A stretch of DNA of 64,000 nt from Herbidospora yilanensis. GTDB lineage: Bacteria; Actinomycetota; Actinomycetes; Streptosporangiales; Streptosporangiaceae. The stretch lies in NCBI RefSeq assembly GCF_001570565.1, contig NZ_BBXE01000030.1, positions 110,350-174,349 of the forward strand, given 5' to 3'. The notes beneath the pieces were generated by a model. The model did no database searches. It worked only from the letters and a program-made list of their open reading frames with translations, and had not been told where the DNA came from. The translations under genes were made by a program, and so were the position numbers. Positions within the stretch are counted from its first letter, which is position 1. Every line of letters starts with the position of its first letter. Of the stretch, positions 41,970 through 51,137 are shown piece after piece.

Positions 41970-42556
41970 TTCAGGCCCCTAGATAGGACTGCGGTGGAGG
42001 GGGTCACCGCGTCGTTTCGATGTGCACACGTTCGGGTCAGGGCGCCACCCCTGACTGAAGTAATCCAGACATACCCTCATAAAGGTCATGTCATGGATGA
42101 AATACGGCATGCCTTTGGAGCGGGATCTATCTTGGTTCTGTATGCCCGGTTGACGGATAAGCCCACGTCAAGGCGGTGTGGGCTCAGGGTCTCCGGGCGA
42201 TCGTGCTCCTCGGCCGCAATCGGCAAGGAGGCAGCACGGATTTTCTACCACACAGAGTGACCGTCGTAAGACACCTCGACTGAACCGAGACATGCGCCAC
42301 TCGGATTCGGCCATGCCCGGAAGGGCGAAGCGCCGTGGCCTGGCGACTCGATCGGGCCTGTGCGGGCGGTTCCGGTCGCGGAGCGTAGGCGCCGGATCGT
42401 CGCCATCCATGGTGGCACACGGGGACAGGCGATTGCAGTCGGTTCGCGCCCGGAGAATCAATTCCGAGGGAAATATTCTCGCGGCATCGGTTTCCCCGTT
42501 GGTCTCGCGTGGCGATCGGGTGTCCGAGCTCGGTTGTACGGCCGGCCGGCGCGTGA
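41970..42556. other. Intergenic region upstream of the second Fxs operon
   Basis: Nearly 590 bases with no gene I can support. The left part (about 42050-42140) is AT-rich and should hold the promoter of the precursor operon reading left. The right part is GC-rich with frames lacking ribosome sites; it lies beyond the end of the M20 peptidase gene. No tRNA, riboswitch or repeat was recognised. Confidence 0.4.
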
Positions 42557-43807
42557 TCAATGGGCGGGCGCGAGCAGCCTGTCCAATGTCTGAACGCCGA
42601 ATTCGAGCCCTTCGACCGGCACCCGCTCATCGATCCCGTGAAACAGCCCGAAGTAGTCGAGATCGGGCGGAAGCAATAGCGGGGCGAAACCGTAGCCTTT
42701 GATGCCCAGGCGGGCGAAGGATTTGGCGTCCGTGCCCCCTGTCATGACATATGGCACCGGCCGGGCGGTGGGGTCCATGGCCGTCAGGGCCGCGCCCAGT
42801 TCGTGGAACAGGCCGCTGGTCGGCGCGGACGGGGCGTCCTCGAAGTTGATGAACTCCCTGGTGATCCGCGGGCCCAGCAACCGGTCGAGAGTGTCGAGGA
42901 ATTCCTCTTTGAATCCCGGCACGAATCTCCCGTCGATGCCCGCCTCGGCGGTCCCGGGAATGACATTGATCTTGTATCCGGCGTTCATCATGGTCGGGTT
43001 GGTGGAATTCCTGATCGTGCCCTTGAACAGAGCGGCGGCCTTCGGCGGCACCTCCGACAGGTTCGCGGGGTCGATCTCCATCCCGACGATCTCGGACAGT
43101 TCCGCGATCATCGCCGACACCGCCGGCGTGAGGCGGATCGGCCACTCGTGGTCGGCCACCCGCGCCAGCGCCCGTGCCAGCTCCGCCACCGGATTGTCCA
43201 CCGGCGGCTTCGACCCGTGCCCCGCCACCCCCCGCGCCGTGACCTTCATCCACGCCGTCCCCCGCTCCCCGACCCCGATGGGATAGACCCGCACCCCCGA
43301 CGGCATCGTCACCGAGAACCCGCCCGACTCGGAGATGGCCTCGCCGCACCCCTCGAAGAGGTCGGCGTGCCGCTCCACCACGTACCGCGACCCGAACTCG
43401 CCGGTGCCCTCCTCGTCGGCCAGGAACGCCAGGACCAGGTCCCGCCGGGGCCGGATCCCCTGCCGCACCCACGCCAGCGTCATCGCCAGCGACCCCTTCA
43501 TGTCGACGGCCCCGCGCCCGTGCACGTACCCGTCGGCGATCTCCCCGCCGAACGGGTGGAAGGCCCAGTCGGCCGGGTCGGCCGGCACCACGTCGAGGTG
43601 CCCGTGGATCAGCAGGGCGTCCGGGGAGTCCCCGGGGACCCGGCAGACGACGCTGGCCCGGCGCGGCGCGCTCTCCACCACGACGGGGGAGAGCCCCACC
43701 TCGGACAGCAGCCCGGCCACGTATTCCGCGGCCTCCCGTTCTCCGGGGCCGGGGTTGGTGGTGTCGATGCGGATCAGCTCGGAACAGATCTTGGCGGCCT
43801 CACTCAT
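42557..43807 (-). CDS. M20/M25/M40-family metallopeptidase (ArgE/DapE-like)
   Basis: A 416-residue di-zinc hydrolase. Motifs in order: LIHGHLDVVPADP (first His and the Asp), GYVHGRGAVDMKGSLA (bridging Asp), LAFLADEEGTGEFGS (catalytic Glu and ligand), GVAGHGSKPP, and a C-terminal DYFGLFHGIDERVP with the last His ligand. The lid domain lies between (about residues 190-300). It cleaves an amide bond of an N-acyl amino acid or short peptide; the substrate is unknown. The gene is divergent from the lipase-like gene. Confidence 0.9.
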   Translation of the reverse strand: MSEAAKICSELIRIDTTNPGPGEREAAEYVAGLLSEVGLSPVVVESAPRRASVVCRVPGDSPDALLIHGHLDVVPADPADWAFHPFGGEIADGYVHGRGAVDMKGSLAMTLAWVRQGIRPRRDLVLAFLADEEGTGEFGSRYVVERHADLFEGCGEAISESGGFSVTMPSGVRVYPIGVGERGTAWMKVTARGVAGHGSKPPVDNPVAELARALARVADHEWPIRLTPAVSAMIAELSEIVGMEIDPANLSEVPPKAAALFKGTIRNSTNPTMMNAGYKINVIPGTAEAGIDGRFVPGFKEEFLDTLDRLLGPRITREFINFEDAPSAPTSGLFHELGAALTAMDPTARPVPYVMTGGTDAKSFARLGIKGYGFAPLLLPPDLDYFGLFHGIDERVPVEGLEFGVQTLDRLLAPAH

Positions 43808-43877
43808 GATCCAAGCCTTCCTGATTGAGCATGCCCCTACTCACGCCACCCCGCCGGAGGCGGGCCAAGCTCCGGAT

Positions 43878-44684
43878 ATGCGGAGGAATCTGCTGATCTA
43901 TCAGGGGCCGGGCGCGGCCCCGGCACCGGAGGGCTGGCACGCCGCCAAGGTGTCGCACCACGACCCGAGAAGCCTCTGCCGCTGGATCGACGTCAACTGG
44001 GACGGCGGCCGCATAGCCCTGGTCGCCCACGGCGCGGCCGGGCTGGTCTTCCGGCACGCCTACCTGGTCGCCAACGGCGACGACGACTCCCGCGAACACC
44101 GCCCGTGGGCCGGGCACGTCTCCCGCATGGTCCTCCTGGCCGCCCCCAACAGGGGCGCGGGCGTCGGGCGCTTCCGCAGGGGCGGCCCCTACGTCACCGA
44201 CCTGCGCATCCGCTGGGTCGACCACTTCGACCGCACCACCGACCCGGTCAAGGTCGTCCAGGTCAACGGGCCGTCGGCCAACCGCGACGACTGCGTGGAC
44301 GTCGAGCAGTTCCCCAACGCCCGGCTCGTCACCACGCCCGAGGTCTTCGACAACCGGGTCATCCTCGACGCGGTCGCCGGCCGTTTCCAGCCGACCACAC
44401 CCCCGTCGCGGCCGGCTCCCCGGCCGACGGAGTTCCGGCTCACCCCGTACACGAGACTGAGCACCTTCCTCGACGTGTACGCGCAGGCCTACGCCCTGCA
44501 CCGCCATGCCGGGCTCACCGTCACCGCGGTCGAAGGCGGGGCCAGAACCCTGGCGAAGGCGCTGAGCCGGGTGCCCACCCTGAGGTTCGACACGGTCCGC
44601 CTGGAGCGCTCGACCCTCTCACCGGACTTTCCCTGGCAGCGGGTCGTCGAGCGGGAACAGGCGGGCCACGTCACCTGCACATAG
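43878..44684 (+). CDS. Lipase-like alpha/beta protein with altered nucleophile elbow
   Basis: A 268-residue protein from ATG 43878. A central segment, RIALVAHGAAGLVFRHAYLV followed by MVLLAAPNRGAGVGRFRRG, has the layout of lipases (xxLVGHSMGGLVARY ... PHRGS), but the nucleophile Ser position is Gly (A-H-G-A-A-G). The second half (DDCVDVEQFPNARLVTTPEVFDNRVILDAVAGRF) contains VEQF and D-N-x-V-I elements without a clear His. An in-frame ATG at 43806 would overlap the divergent peptidase start and is less likely. Function unknown; this could be a decayed hydrolase. The convergent AAA ATPase ends 23 bases away. Confidence 0.55.
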   Translation: MRRNLLIYQGPGAAPAPEGWHAAKVSHHDPRSLCRWIDVNWDGGRIALVAHGAAGLVFRHAYLVANGDDDSREHRPWAGHVSRMVLLAAPNRGAGVGRFRRGGPYVTDLRIRWVDHFDRTTDPVKVVQVNGPSANRDDCVDVEQFPNARLVTTPEVFDNRVILDAVAGRFQPTTPPSRPAPRPTEFRLTPYTRLSTFLDVYAQAYALHRHAGLTVTAVEGGARTLAKALSRVPTLRFDTVRLERSTLSPDFPWQRVVEREQAGHVTCT

Positions 44685-44707
44685 GAAAGCCTCGTCCAGG
44701 TGGGACA

Positions 44708-45778
44708 CTACAGATACAGCCCGGTCTCGACCGGAGTCTCCTCGGGCGCCACCCCCGCCTTGAGCGCGAACATCTCCGCCAGCGTCAACCCGCCGGGCCC
44801 GACCCCGGCCGTGTCCCCCAGCCACGCCGAAGCCTCGTCGGGCTGCATCCGCCCGACCTCGATCTGCGCCAGGCACCGCCCCGGCCGCACCACCGCGGGA
44901 TGCAACCGCTGCAGATCCTCATTGGTCGTCACGGCCACCAGGACGTCCCGCCCCTGCCCCAGCAGGCCGTCGGTCAGGTTCAGGAGCCGGGATAGCCCCT
45001 GCCCGGCGGACACCTTCGCCTCCGCGCGGATGAGTTCGTCGCAGTCTTCCAGGACGAGGAGACGCCACTTCTTCTCGTCGTGGTCGGGGCAGTCGCAGCC
45101 GACCGCCACCTCCATCAGGTACCCCGGGTCGTTGAACAGCCGCTCCGGGTCGAGCACGCAGTCGACCTGGCACCACGACCGCCACTCCCGGGCGAGGGTC
45201 CGCAGCAGCGTCGTCTTCCCCGTTCCGGGCGGGCCGTGCAGGAGCAGCAGGCGGCCGGGCGCGGACCCGGCCCGCAGGGTCATCAGGGAGTCGAGCTTCC
45301 CCTGGGCCAGGCGCGGGTAGTTGCGCCGGATGTCCGCCCACGCCGACGCGCCGATCGTCTTCGTCGACCGCCTCCGGCCGTGTTCGGACTTCCAGAAGAA
45401 GCCCATCGTCACGTTGTCGTCGTCGGTCGGGCGGGGTTCGGCGGCGTCCTTGACGGCTTCGGCCACGACGGCGGCGGCCAGGTCCTCGGTCACGGCCGTC
45501 ACCGCGACCATCGCGTTGCCGCCCTTGTAGCGGACGACGCGCATGGTCCAGCCCTCGCCCTCGTACAGGCGGGAGTCGGGGCCGTCGTCGGAGGTCGCGG
45601 CGCGCACCAGGACGCCGCCGGAGGCGGTCAGCGGCGCGTCCTTGCGTACCCTTTCCACGCCGGCGGTCTGCGCCCACGGCTGCGCCCCGGTCGCGAAGGG
45701 GGACAGGGCGAGGGCGTCGATGATGTCGGCGGGGCTGTCGCTGTCGTCGACCCACACCTTCATCTCGAGTGGAGTCAT
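44708..45778 (-). CDS. DUF5925-AAA ATPase
   Basis: A 356-residue protein. Residues 1-150 match DUF5925 (MKVWVDDSDSPADIIDALALSPFATG; EGWTMRVVRYKGGNAMVAVTA). Residues 155-320 are an AAA+ module with LLLHGPPGTGKTTLLRTLA (Walker A), RLLVLEDCDELI (Walker B), VLVAVTTNEDLQRLHPAVVRPGRCLAQIEVG (sensor 1 and arginine finger) and EMFAL at the lid. Such proteins probably remodel a protein or complex; the partner is unknown. ATG 45778 is used; an in-frame ATG 15 bases further in is also possible. It is divergent from the amidase. Confidence 0.85.
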   Translation of the reverse strand: MTPLEMKVWVDDSDSPADIIDALALSPFATGAQPWAQTAGVERVRKDAPLTASGGVLVRAATSDDGPDSRLYEGEGWTMRVVRYKGGNAMVAVTAVTEDLAAAVVAEAVKDAAEPRPTDDDNVTMGFFWKSEHGRRRSTKTIGASAWADIRRNYPRLAQGKLDSLMTLRAGSAPGRLLLLHGPPGTGKTTLLRTLAREWRSWCQVDCVLDPERLFNDPGYLMEVAVGCDCPDHDEKKWRLLVLEDCDELIRAEAKVSAGQGLSRLLNLTDGLLGQGRDVLVAVTTNEDLQRLHPAVVRPGRCLAQIEVGRMQPDEASAWLGDTAGVGPGGLTLAEMFALKAGVAPEETPVETGLYL

Positions 45779-45877
45779 GGGGGCAATGATCCCGATCTGT
45801 CGGGGGAGGTGTCGACGCATTATCCGTTTACGCGTGGGACACGGGGGCGAAATCGGCCTCGCGTAGGAAGGTGAGGC

Positions 45878-46968
45878 ATGGCGATCGATCCGTTCGTACC
45901 GTGGGGTTCCGTGACGCCTGAGGCCGAGGGGCCTCGCCTGGCCGTCAAGGATGTCGTCGACGTCGAGGGGCTGCCCACCGGGGCGGGCCATCCCGATCTG
46001 CTGAAGGAACCGGCCGAGCGTGACGCGGAGGCCGTGGCGCGGCTCCGCTCCATGAGCGTGTTCGCCGGCAAGACCCACACCGACGAGCTCGCCTGGAGCC
46101 TGGGGGGCACCAACCGGCACTACGGCGCACCCGAGAACCCGGCCGCGCCCGGTCACGTCTGCGGCGGGTCGTCGAGCGGGTCCGCCGCGGCCGTCGCCGG
46201 CGGCCGCGCCGATCTCGGGCTGGGCACCGACACGGCCGGTTCGGTCCGCGTCCCGGCCTCTTTCTGCGGTCTGTACGGCTATCGCCCCACCCATTCCCGC
46301 GCTCCCCGCGAGGGCATCGTGCCGGTGGCGCCCTCCTACGACGTGCCGGGGCTGCTGGCCCGGGAGTTGCCGCTGCTCGAATGGGCGGCCGACGCGCTCA
46401 TCGATCCCGCGCCCCGGCCGCCGGCGCCGGAGCGGGTCTGGGTCCCGGCCGACCTCTGGAGCGAACTGTCCCCGCGGGTGGGAGCCGCGCTGGCGACGGG
46501 CATCCGCGACCTCGGGCTGCCCGTCGACCGCACCCCGCTCGGGCTCGACGTCACCGACGCGTTCGCGATCACCCAGGCCGCCGAGGTCTGGGCCTGCCAC
46601 GGCGCGTGGGTCCGCGAGAAGCGGCCCGCCTTCGGCCCGGGGGTCGCCGCCCGCTTCGAGCGGGCCGAGCGGCTCACCGCAGAAGAGGTCAGCCTCGCCC
46701 GCAAGACCGTCGCCGAGGCGCGGCAGCGGCTGCTCGACCTGCTGGAGGGGGCCGTCATGGCGCTGCCGAGCGCGCCCGTCACGGCCCCCGCGCTCGGGCG
46801 GCCGGCCCGCACCCGGGCGGCCACGCTGCGGCTGACGTGCCTGGCGCCGATCGCCGGGGCGCCCGTCCTGGCGCTTCCGGTGACGCGGGTCGACGGGCTG
46901 CCCCTGGGGTTGTCGCTGACGGCCGCTCCCGGAGGCGACGAGAACCTGTTCGCGCTAGCGTCGGGGGC

Positions 46969-46972
<4 letters not shown>
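45878..46972 (+). CDS. Amidase of the amidase-signature family
   Basis: A 364-residue Ser-cisSer-Lys hydrolase. The catalytic Lys lies in LAVKDVVDVEGLPTGAGHP; cis-Ser and nucleophile regions are HVCGGSSSGSAAAVAGGRADLGLGTDTAGSVRVPASFCGLYGYRPT, the full amidase signature. The length is short for the family (usually 450 or more) and the C-terminal region is compact. It cleaves small amides. The start has GGAAGGTGAGG ahead; the stop overlaps the start of mtnA (ATGA), so both are made from one transcript. Confidence 0.88.
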
Positions 46973-47898
<926 letters not shown>

Positions 47899-47987
47899 TC
47901 AAGAAACCCTCGCACGCAGACCGTGGTGGCGCTAGCGTCTTGACGACTTCCGTCATGTTTTGAGACATCAATGGAGATGATTCGCAG

Positions 47988-49106
47988 ATGCGCACAGAGC
48001 CCCCCTTCCGCGCGGATCACGTCGGCAGCCTCCTGCGCCCGGCAACCCTGCTCCAGGCTCGTGACGACCACGCCAGGGGCGCCCTCGACGCCGCCGGCCT
48101 GCGCGCCGTCGAAGACGCCGCCATCCGCGACGTCGTCGCCCTCCAGGCCGAGGCCGGCCTCCAGACGGCCACCGACGGCGAGTTCCGCCGCGCCTCCTGG
48201 CACATGGACTTCATCTACCGCCTCGGCGGCATCAGCGTGGCCGCCGACGAGCAGATCGTCGTCAAGTTCCGCAACGAGAACGAGAAGATCGAGTTCACCC
48301 CCAAGGGGATGAAGGTCGACGGCCGGATCACCCTCGATGAGACGATCTTCGGCGACGACTTCGCCTACCTCCAGAGCGTCGCCGGCGAGGGCCAGACCCC
48401 CAAGCTGACCATCCCGTCGCCGAACATGGTCCACTACCGAGGCGGCCAGGCCGCCATCGACCCCGGCGTCTACCCCGACATCGAGGAGTTCTGGGCCGAC
48501 CTCGCGGCGGCGTACCAGAACGAGGTGGCCCGGATCGGCGCGCAGGGCTGCACCTACCTGCAGTTCGACGACACCTCCCTCGCCTACCTCAACGACCCCG
48601 CGCAGCGCGCCGAGATCGCCGCCCGCGGCGACGACGCCGACCACCTCCACCTGCGCTACATCCAGCAGATCAACGCCGCCATCGCCGGCCGGCCCGAGGG
48701 CATGCGCGTCACCACCCACATGTGCCGCGGCAACTTCCGCTCCTCCTGGGCCGCCGAAGGCTCCTACGACTTCGTCGCCGAGGCCCTGTTCGGCGAACTC
48801 GGCGTCGACGGCTTCTTCCTGGAGTTCGACGACGAGCGCTCCGGCGGCTTCGAACCCCTCCGTTACGTCCCCAAGGGCAAGTACGTCGTCCTCGGCCTCG
48901 TCACCACCAAGTCGGGCGTCCTGGAGTCGAAGGACGACCTCAAGCGGCGCATCGAGGCCGCCTCGAAGTACATCGACGTCGACCAGCTCTGCCTGTCCCC
49001 GCAGTGCGGGTTCTCTTCCACCGTCGAGGGCAATTCCCTCACCCAGGAGGAGCAGCTCGCCAAGTTGCGCCTCATCGTGGAGACGGCGCGGGAGGTCTGG
49101 GGCTAG
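47988..49106 (+). CDS. Cobalamin-independent methionine synthase-like (MetE C-terminal family) protein
   Basis: A 372-residue protein of the YxjG/H class: only the zinc-containing C-terminal barrel of MetE. It has FRADHVGSLLRPATLL at the start, GLQTATDGEFRRASW, the zinc ligands His and Cys in TTHMCRGNFRSSWAAEGSYD, Glu in VDGFFLEFDDERSG, and Cys in QLCLSPQCGFSSTVEGN. These proteins transfer a methyl group to homocysteine or a related thiol; the methyl donor is unknown. The gene follows mtnA on the same strand. Confidence 0.88.
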   Translation: MRTEPPFRADHVGSLLRPATLLQARDDHARGALDAAGLRAVEDAAIRDVVALQAEAGLQTATDGEFRRASWHMDFIYRLGGISVAADEQIVVKFRNENEKIEFTPKGMKVDGRITLDETIFGDDFAYLQSVAGEGQTPKLTIPSPNMVHYRGGQAAIDPGVYPDIEEFWADLAAAYQNEVARIGAQGCTYLQFDDTSLAYLNDPAQRAEIAARGDDADHLHLRYIQQINAAIAGRPEGMRVTTHMCRGNFRSSWAAEGSYDFVAEALFGELGVDGFFLEFDDERSGGFEPLRYVPKGKYVVLGLVTTKSGVLESKDDLKRRIEAASKYIDVDQLCLSPQCGFSSTVEGNSLTQEEQLAKLRLIVETAREVWG

Positions 49107-49125
49107 CGGGGCATGAGCGTTGGGC

Positions 49126-49144
49126 ATATCGGCCGCCGATATGG
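49126..49144. promoter_or_regulatory. Perfect 9-bp palindrome upstream of the amidase-intein gene
   Basis: CATATCGGC and GCCGATATG flank a single central C, 20 bases after the previous stop codon and 72 bases before the amidase start. A partial copy (GGCGGCCAATATG) lies at 49168-49180. The pair looks like an operator with a degenerate second site; the cognate regulator is unknown. Confidence 0.45.
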
Positions 49145-49216
49145 GCAAAGCGCCACTCGTGCCATCCGGCGGCCAATATGCTCGGCGTCCTGTCCAACCT
49201 GTTCGGGAGTTTCCTC

Positions 49217-51082
49217 GTGGCGATCTCGCTGGTGACCCGCTCGCAATGGGGGGCCCGCGCTCCCAAGGGGTCCTACTCCCCGCTGACGTCCACGAAGGGT
49301 GTCAAGGTCCACTACACGGGGGGCCGCGTCCCGCCGGAGATCGTCAACGACCACAACCTGTGCGTCGCCCAGGTCAAGTCGATCCAGAACTTCCACATGG
49401 ACGGCAACGGCTGGATAGACATCGGCTACTGCGTCGACGAGCAGACGGAGATCCTCACCCGTGAAGGCTGGAAGACGTATCGCGAGATCCAGCCGGGCGA
49501 CCTGACCCTGACGCTCAACCACGAGACCGGCCTGTCGGAGTGGCAGCCGCTTCTCGACGTGCACGTCTTCCCCGCCCAGCCCCGCACCATGATCCGCATG
49601 GAGGGCGACCGGCACTCCTCGCTCACCACGCCTCAGCACCGCTGGCCGGTGGAGCGCTACCGGCGTCGGACCGGCACGGTCAGAGTCAAGGACGACCGGG
49701 GCAGGTGGGTGGCGACCGGCAGCGGCCGACGCGAGGTCACCTCCAGGGAACGCCTGTGGGCCACCACGGAGACGCTCACCTACTGGGATCGGATCCCGAT
49801 CGCCGCTCCGTGTGCCGACCTGCCGACCGAGGCCAAGTGGTCGGACGCCTTCGTCGAATTGGTCGCCTGGTTCTGGACCGAGGGCACCGTCAAGCGCAAC
49901 AGGGACAAGACCCCCAGCACCTCCGTGGCGATCTACCAGGCCGTGAAGAACGCGGTGAACGTCAGCCGCCTGCGGATGGCGCTCACGGAGGTCTTCGGCC
50001 CCGACTCGGGCGGCTTCCCCCGACTCGGCCCGACCTCCGACGGAGTGCCGCGATGGCGTGAGGCGCTCAACGACGACCTGGTGGAGTTCCACCTGTCCGC
50101 CGATGCCGGTCCGCATCTCCTCGACGTCGCGCCCGACCGGGTGCCCACGTTCGAGTTCCTGCTGTCGCTGACCAGGGCCCAGCTCGGGTTGTTCATCGAG
50201 ACCTCCATGGCCGCCGACAACGCCGGAGAGGACAAGCTCGCGCAGAAGAACCGGGCGGCCTCCGAGGCCTTCATGTTCGCGGTCCTGCTGTACGGCCGCG
50301 GCGCTTCGCTGCGCCGCAGGCCGCCCACCGCCTCCTGCCCGACCGACATGTGGCTGGTGACCGTCCGCCGCCAGGAGTTCTTCGGCCCCCGAGCGGCCAA
50401 ACAGAGCCTGGGCGCCTTCCAGATCTCCGAGGAGACCTACGACGGGGAGATCTGGTGTCCCCGTACCGAGAACCAGACCTGGCTGGCCCGCCGGAACGGC
50501 TCGGTCTACTTCACCGGCAACTCGATGATCGCGTGTCCGCACCGGAAGGTGTTCGTCGGACGTGGCCCCGACCGGCTTCCCGCCGCCAACGGCTCCGGCC
50601 TGAACTCCGACCACTACGCCGTGCTCGGCCTGGTCGGCAACGCCGGGTTCGTGAAGCCCAACAACGACCTGCTGCACGGCATCCTCGACGCCATCGAGTA
50701 CCTCCGCCAGGAGGGCGGCGCCGGGACCGAGATCAAGGGGCACCGCGACGGTTTCTCCACCGACTGCCCCGGCGCGGCGCTGTACGCGTGGGTGGAGCGG
50801 GGCGCGCCCCGGCCCGGGGGCGGGAATCCCGGCAACCCGCCGGGCGGGCAGATCCCGGCGTGGCCGGGGCGGTTGTTCACCTTCCCGCCGGTCACGGTCG
50901 GTGACGACGTGAAGCGGTGGCAGCAGCAGATGAAGAAGATCGGCTTCGAGCTCGACGCCGACGGCGTGTACGGGCAGCGGTCACGCGACGTGTGCAAGAC
51001 GTTCCAGCGGCGGGTCGACCTGGCCGACGACGGGATCGTGGGGCGGCTCACGTGGGAGGAGTCGTTCCGCTACACGTCGTGA
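49217..51082 (+). CDS. N-acetylmuramoyl-L-alanine amidase (PGRP/amidase_2 type) interrupted by an intein, with a peptidoglycan-binding domain
   Basis: A 621-residue precursor; the spliced product would be 257 residues. GTG 49217 has GGGAG 7 bases ahead and starts MAISLVTRSQWGARAP, as in phage-type endolysins; an in-frame ATG at 49178 is weaker. Extein parts: KVHYTGG (first zinc His), NGWIDIGY then SMIACPHRKVFVGRGPDRLPAAN, HYAVLGLVGN, EIKGHRDGFSTDCPGAALYAWV (second His and Cys). A Pro/Gly linker and PG-binding domain (VKRWQQQMKKIGFELDADGVYGQRSRDVCKTFQRR) complete it. It cleaves the amide between muramic acid and L-alanine. No signal peptide is visible. The intein splits the protein exactly at the active-site I-G-Y motif, so the enzyme should be inactive until splicing. 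Confidence 0.88.
   Translation: MAISLVTRSQWGARAPKGSYSPLTSTKGVKVHYTGGRVPPEIVNDHNLCVAQVKSIQNFHMDGNGWIDIGYCVDEQTEILTREGWKTYREIQPGDLTLTLNHETGLSEWQPLLDVHVFPAQPRTMIRMEGDRHSSLTTPQHRWPVERYRRRTGTVRVKDDRGRWVATGSGRREVTSRERLWATTETLTYWDRIPIAAPCADLPTEAKWSDAFVELVAWFWTEGTVKRNRDKTPSTSVAIYQAVKNAVNVSRLRMALTEVFGPDSGGFPRLGPTSDGVPRWREALNDDLVEFHLSADAGPHLLDVAPDRVPTFEFLLSLTRAQLGLFIETSMAADNAGEDKLAQKNRAASEAFMFAVLLYGRGASLRRRPPTASCPTDMWLVTVRRQEFFGPRAAKQSLGAFQISEETYDGEIWCPRTENQTWLARRNGSVYFTGNSMIACPHRKVFVGRGPDRLPAANGSGLNSDHYAVLGLVGNAGFVKPNNDLLHGILDAIEYLRQEGGAGTEIKGHRDGFSTDCPGAALYAWVERGAPRPGGGNPGNPPGGQIPAWPGRLFTFPPVTVGDDVKRWQQQMKKIGFELDADGVYGQRSRDVCKTFQRRVDLADDGIVGRLTWEESFRYTS
49430..50521 (+). mobile_element. Intein (364 residues) with degenerate LAGLIDADG-type endonuclease region
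   Basis: The insert starts with Cys (CVDEQTEILTREGWKTYREI, block A) and ends with RRNGSVYFTGN before an extein Ser (blocks F and G). Block B is SLTTPQHRWPV, with the T-x-x-H pattern. The middle contains AFVELVAWFWTEGTV and LLSLTRAQLGLFIETSMAADN, positioned like the two LAGLIDADG helices but eroded, so homing activity is doubtful. The residue before the terminal Asn is Gly instead of the usual His. Bases 49430-50521 are in frame and splicing joins Tyr to Ser. Confidence 0.88.
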
Positions 51083-51137
51083 ATCGCTGGGCGACCGGTT
51101 GAGACCCGCTTCAGGGCTTCGGCCTATCATCCGGAGC

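Noticed and set aside
47899..47987. SAM or cobalamin riboswitch ahead of the MetE-like gene
   Set aside because: The 89-base gap is too short for a cobalamin riboswitch and shows no SAM-riboswitch core.
49217..51082. Prophage, suggested by the endolysin-like amidase
   Set aside because: No holin, tail, capsid, terminase or integrase genes nearby; neighbours are metabolic. A domesticated phage enzyme is possible but a prophage is not supported.
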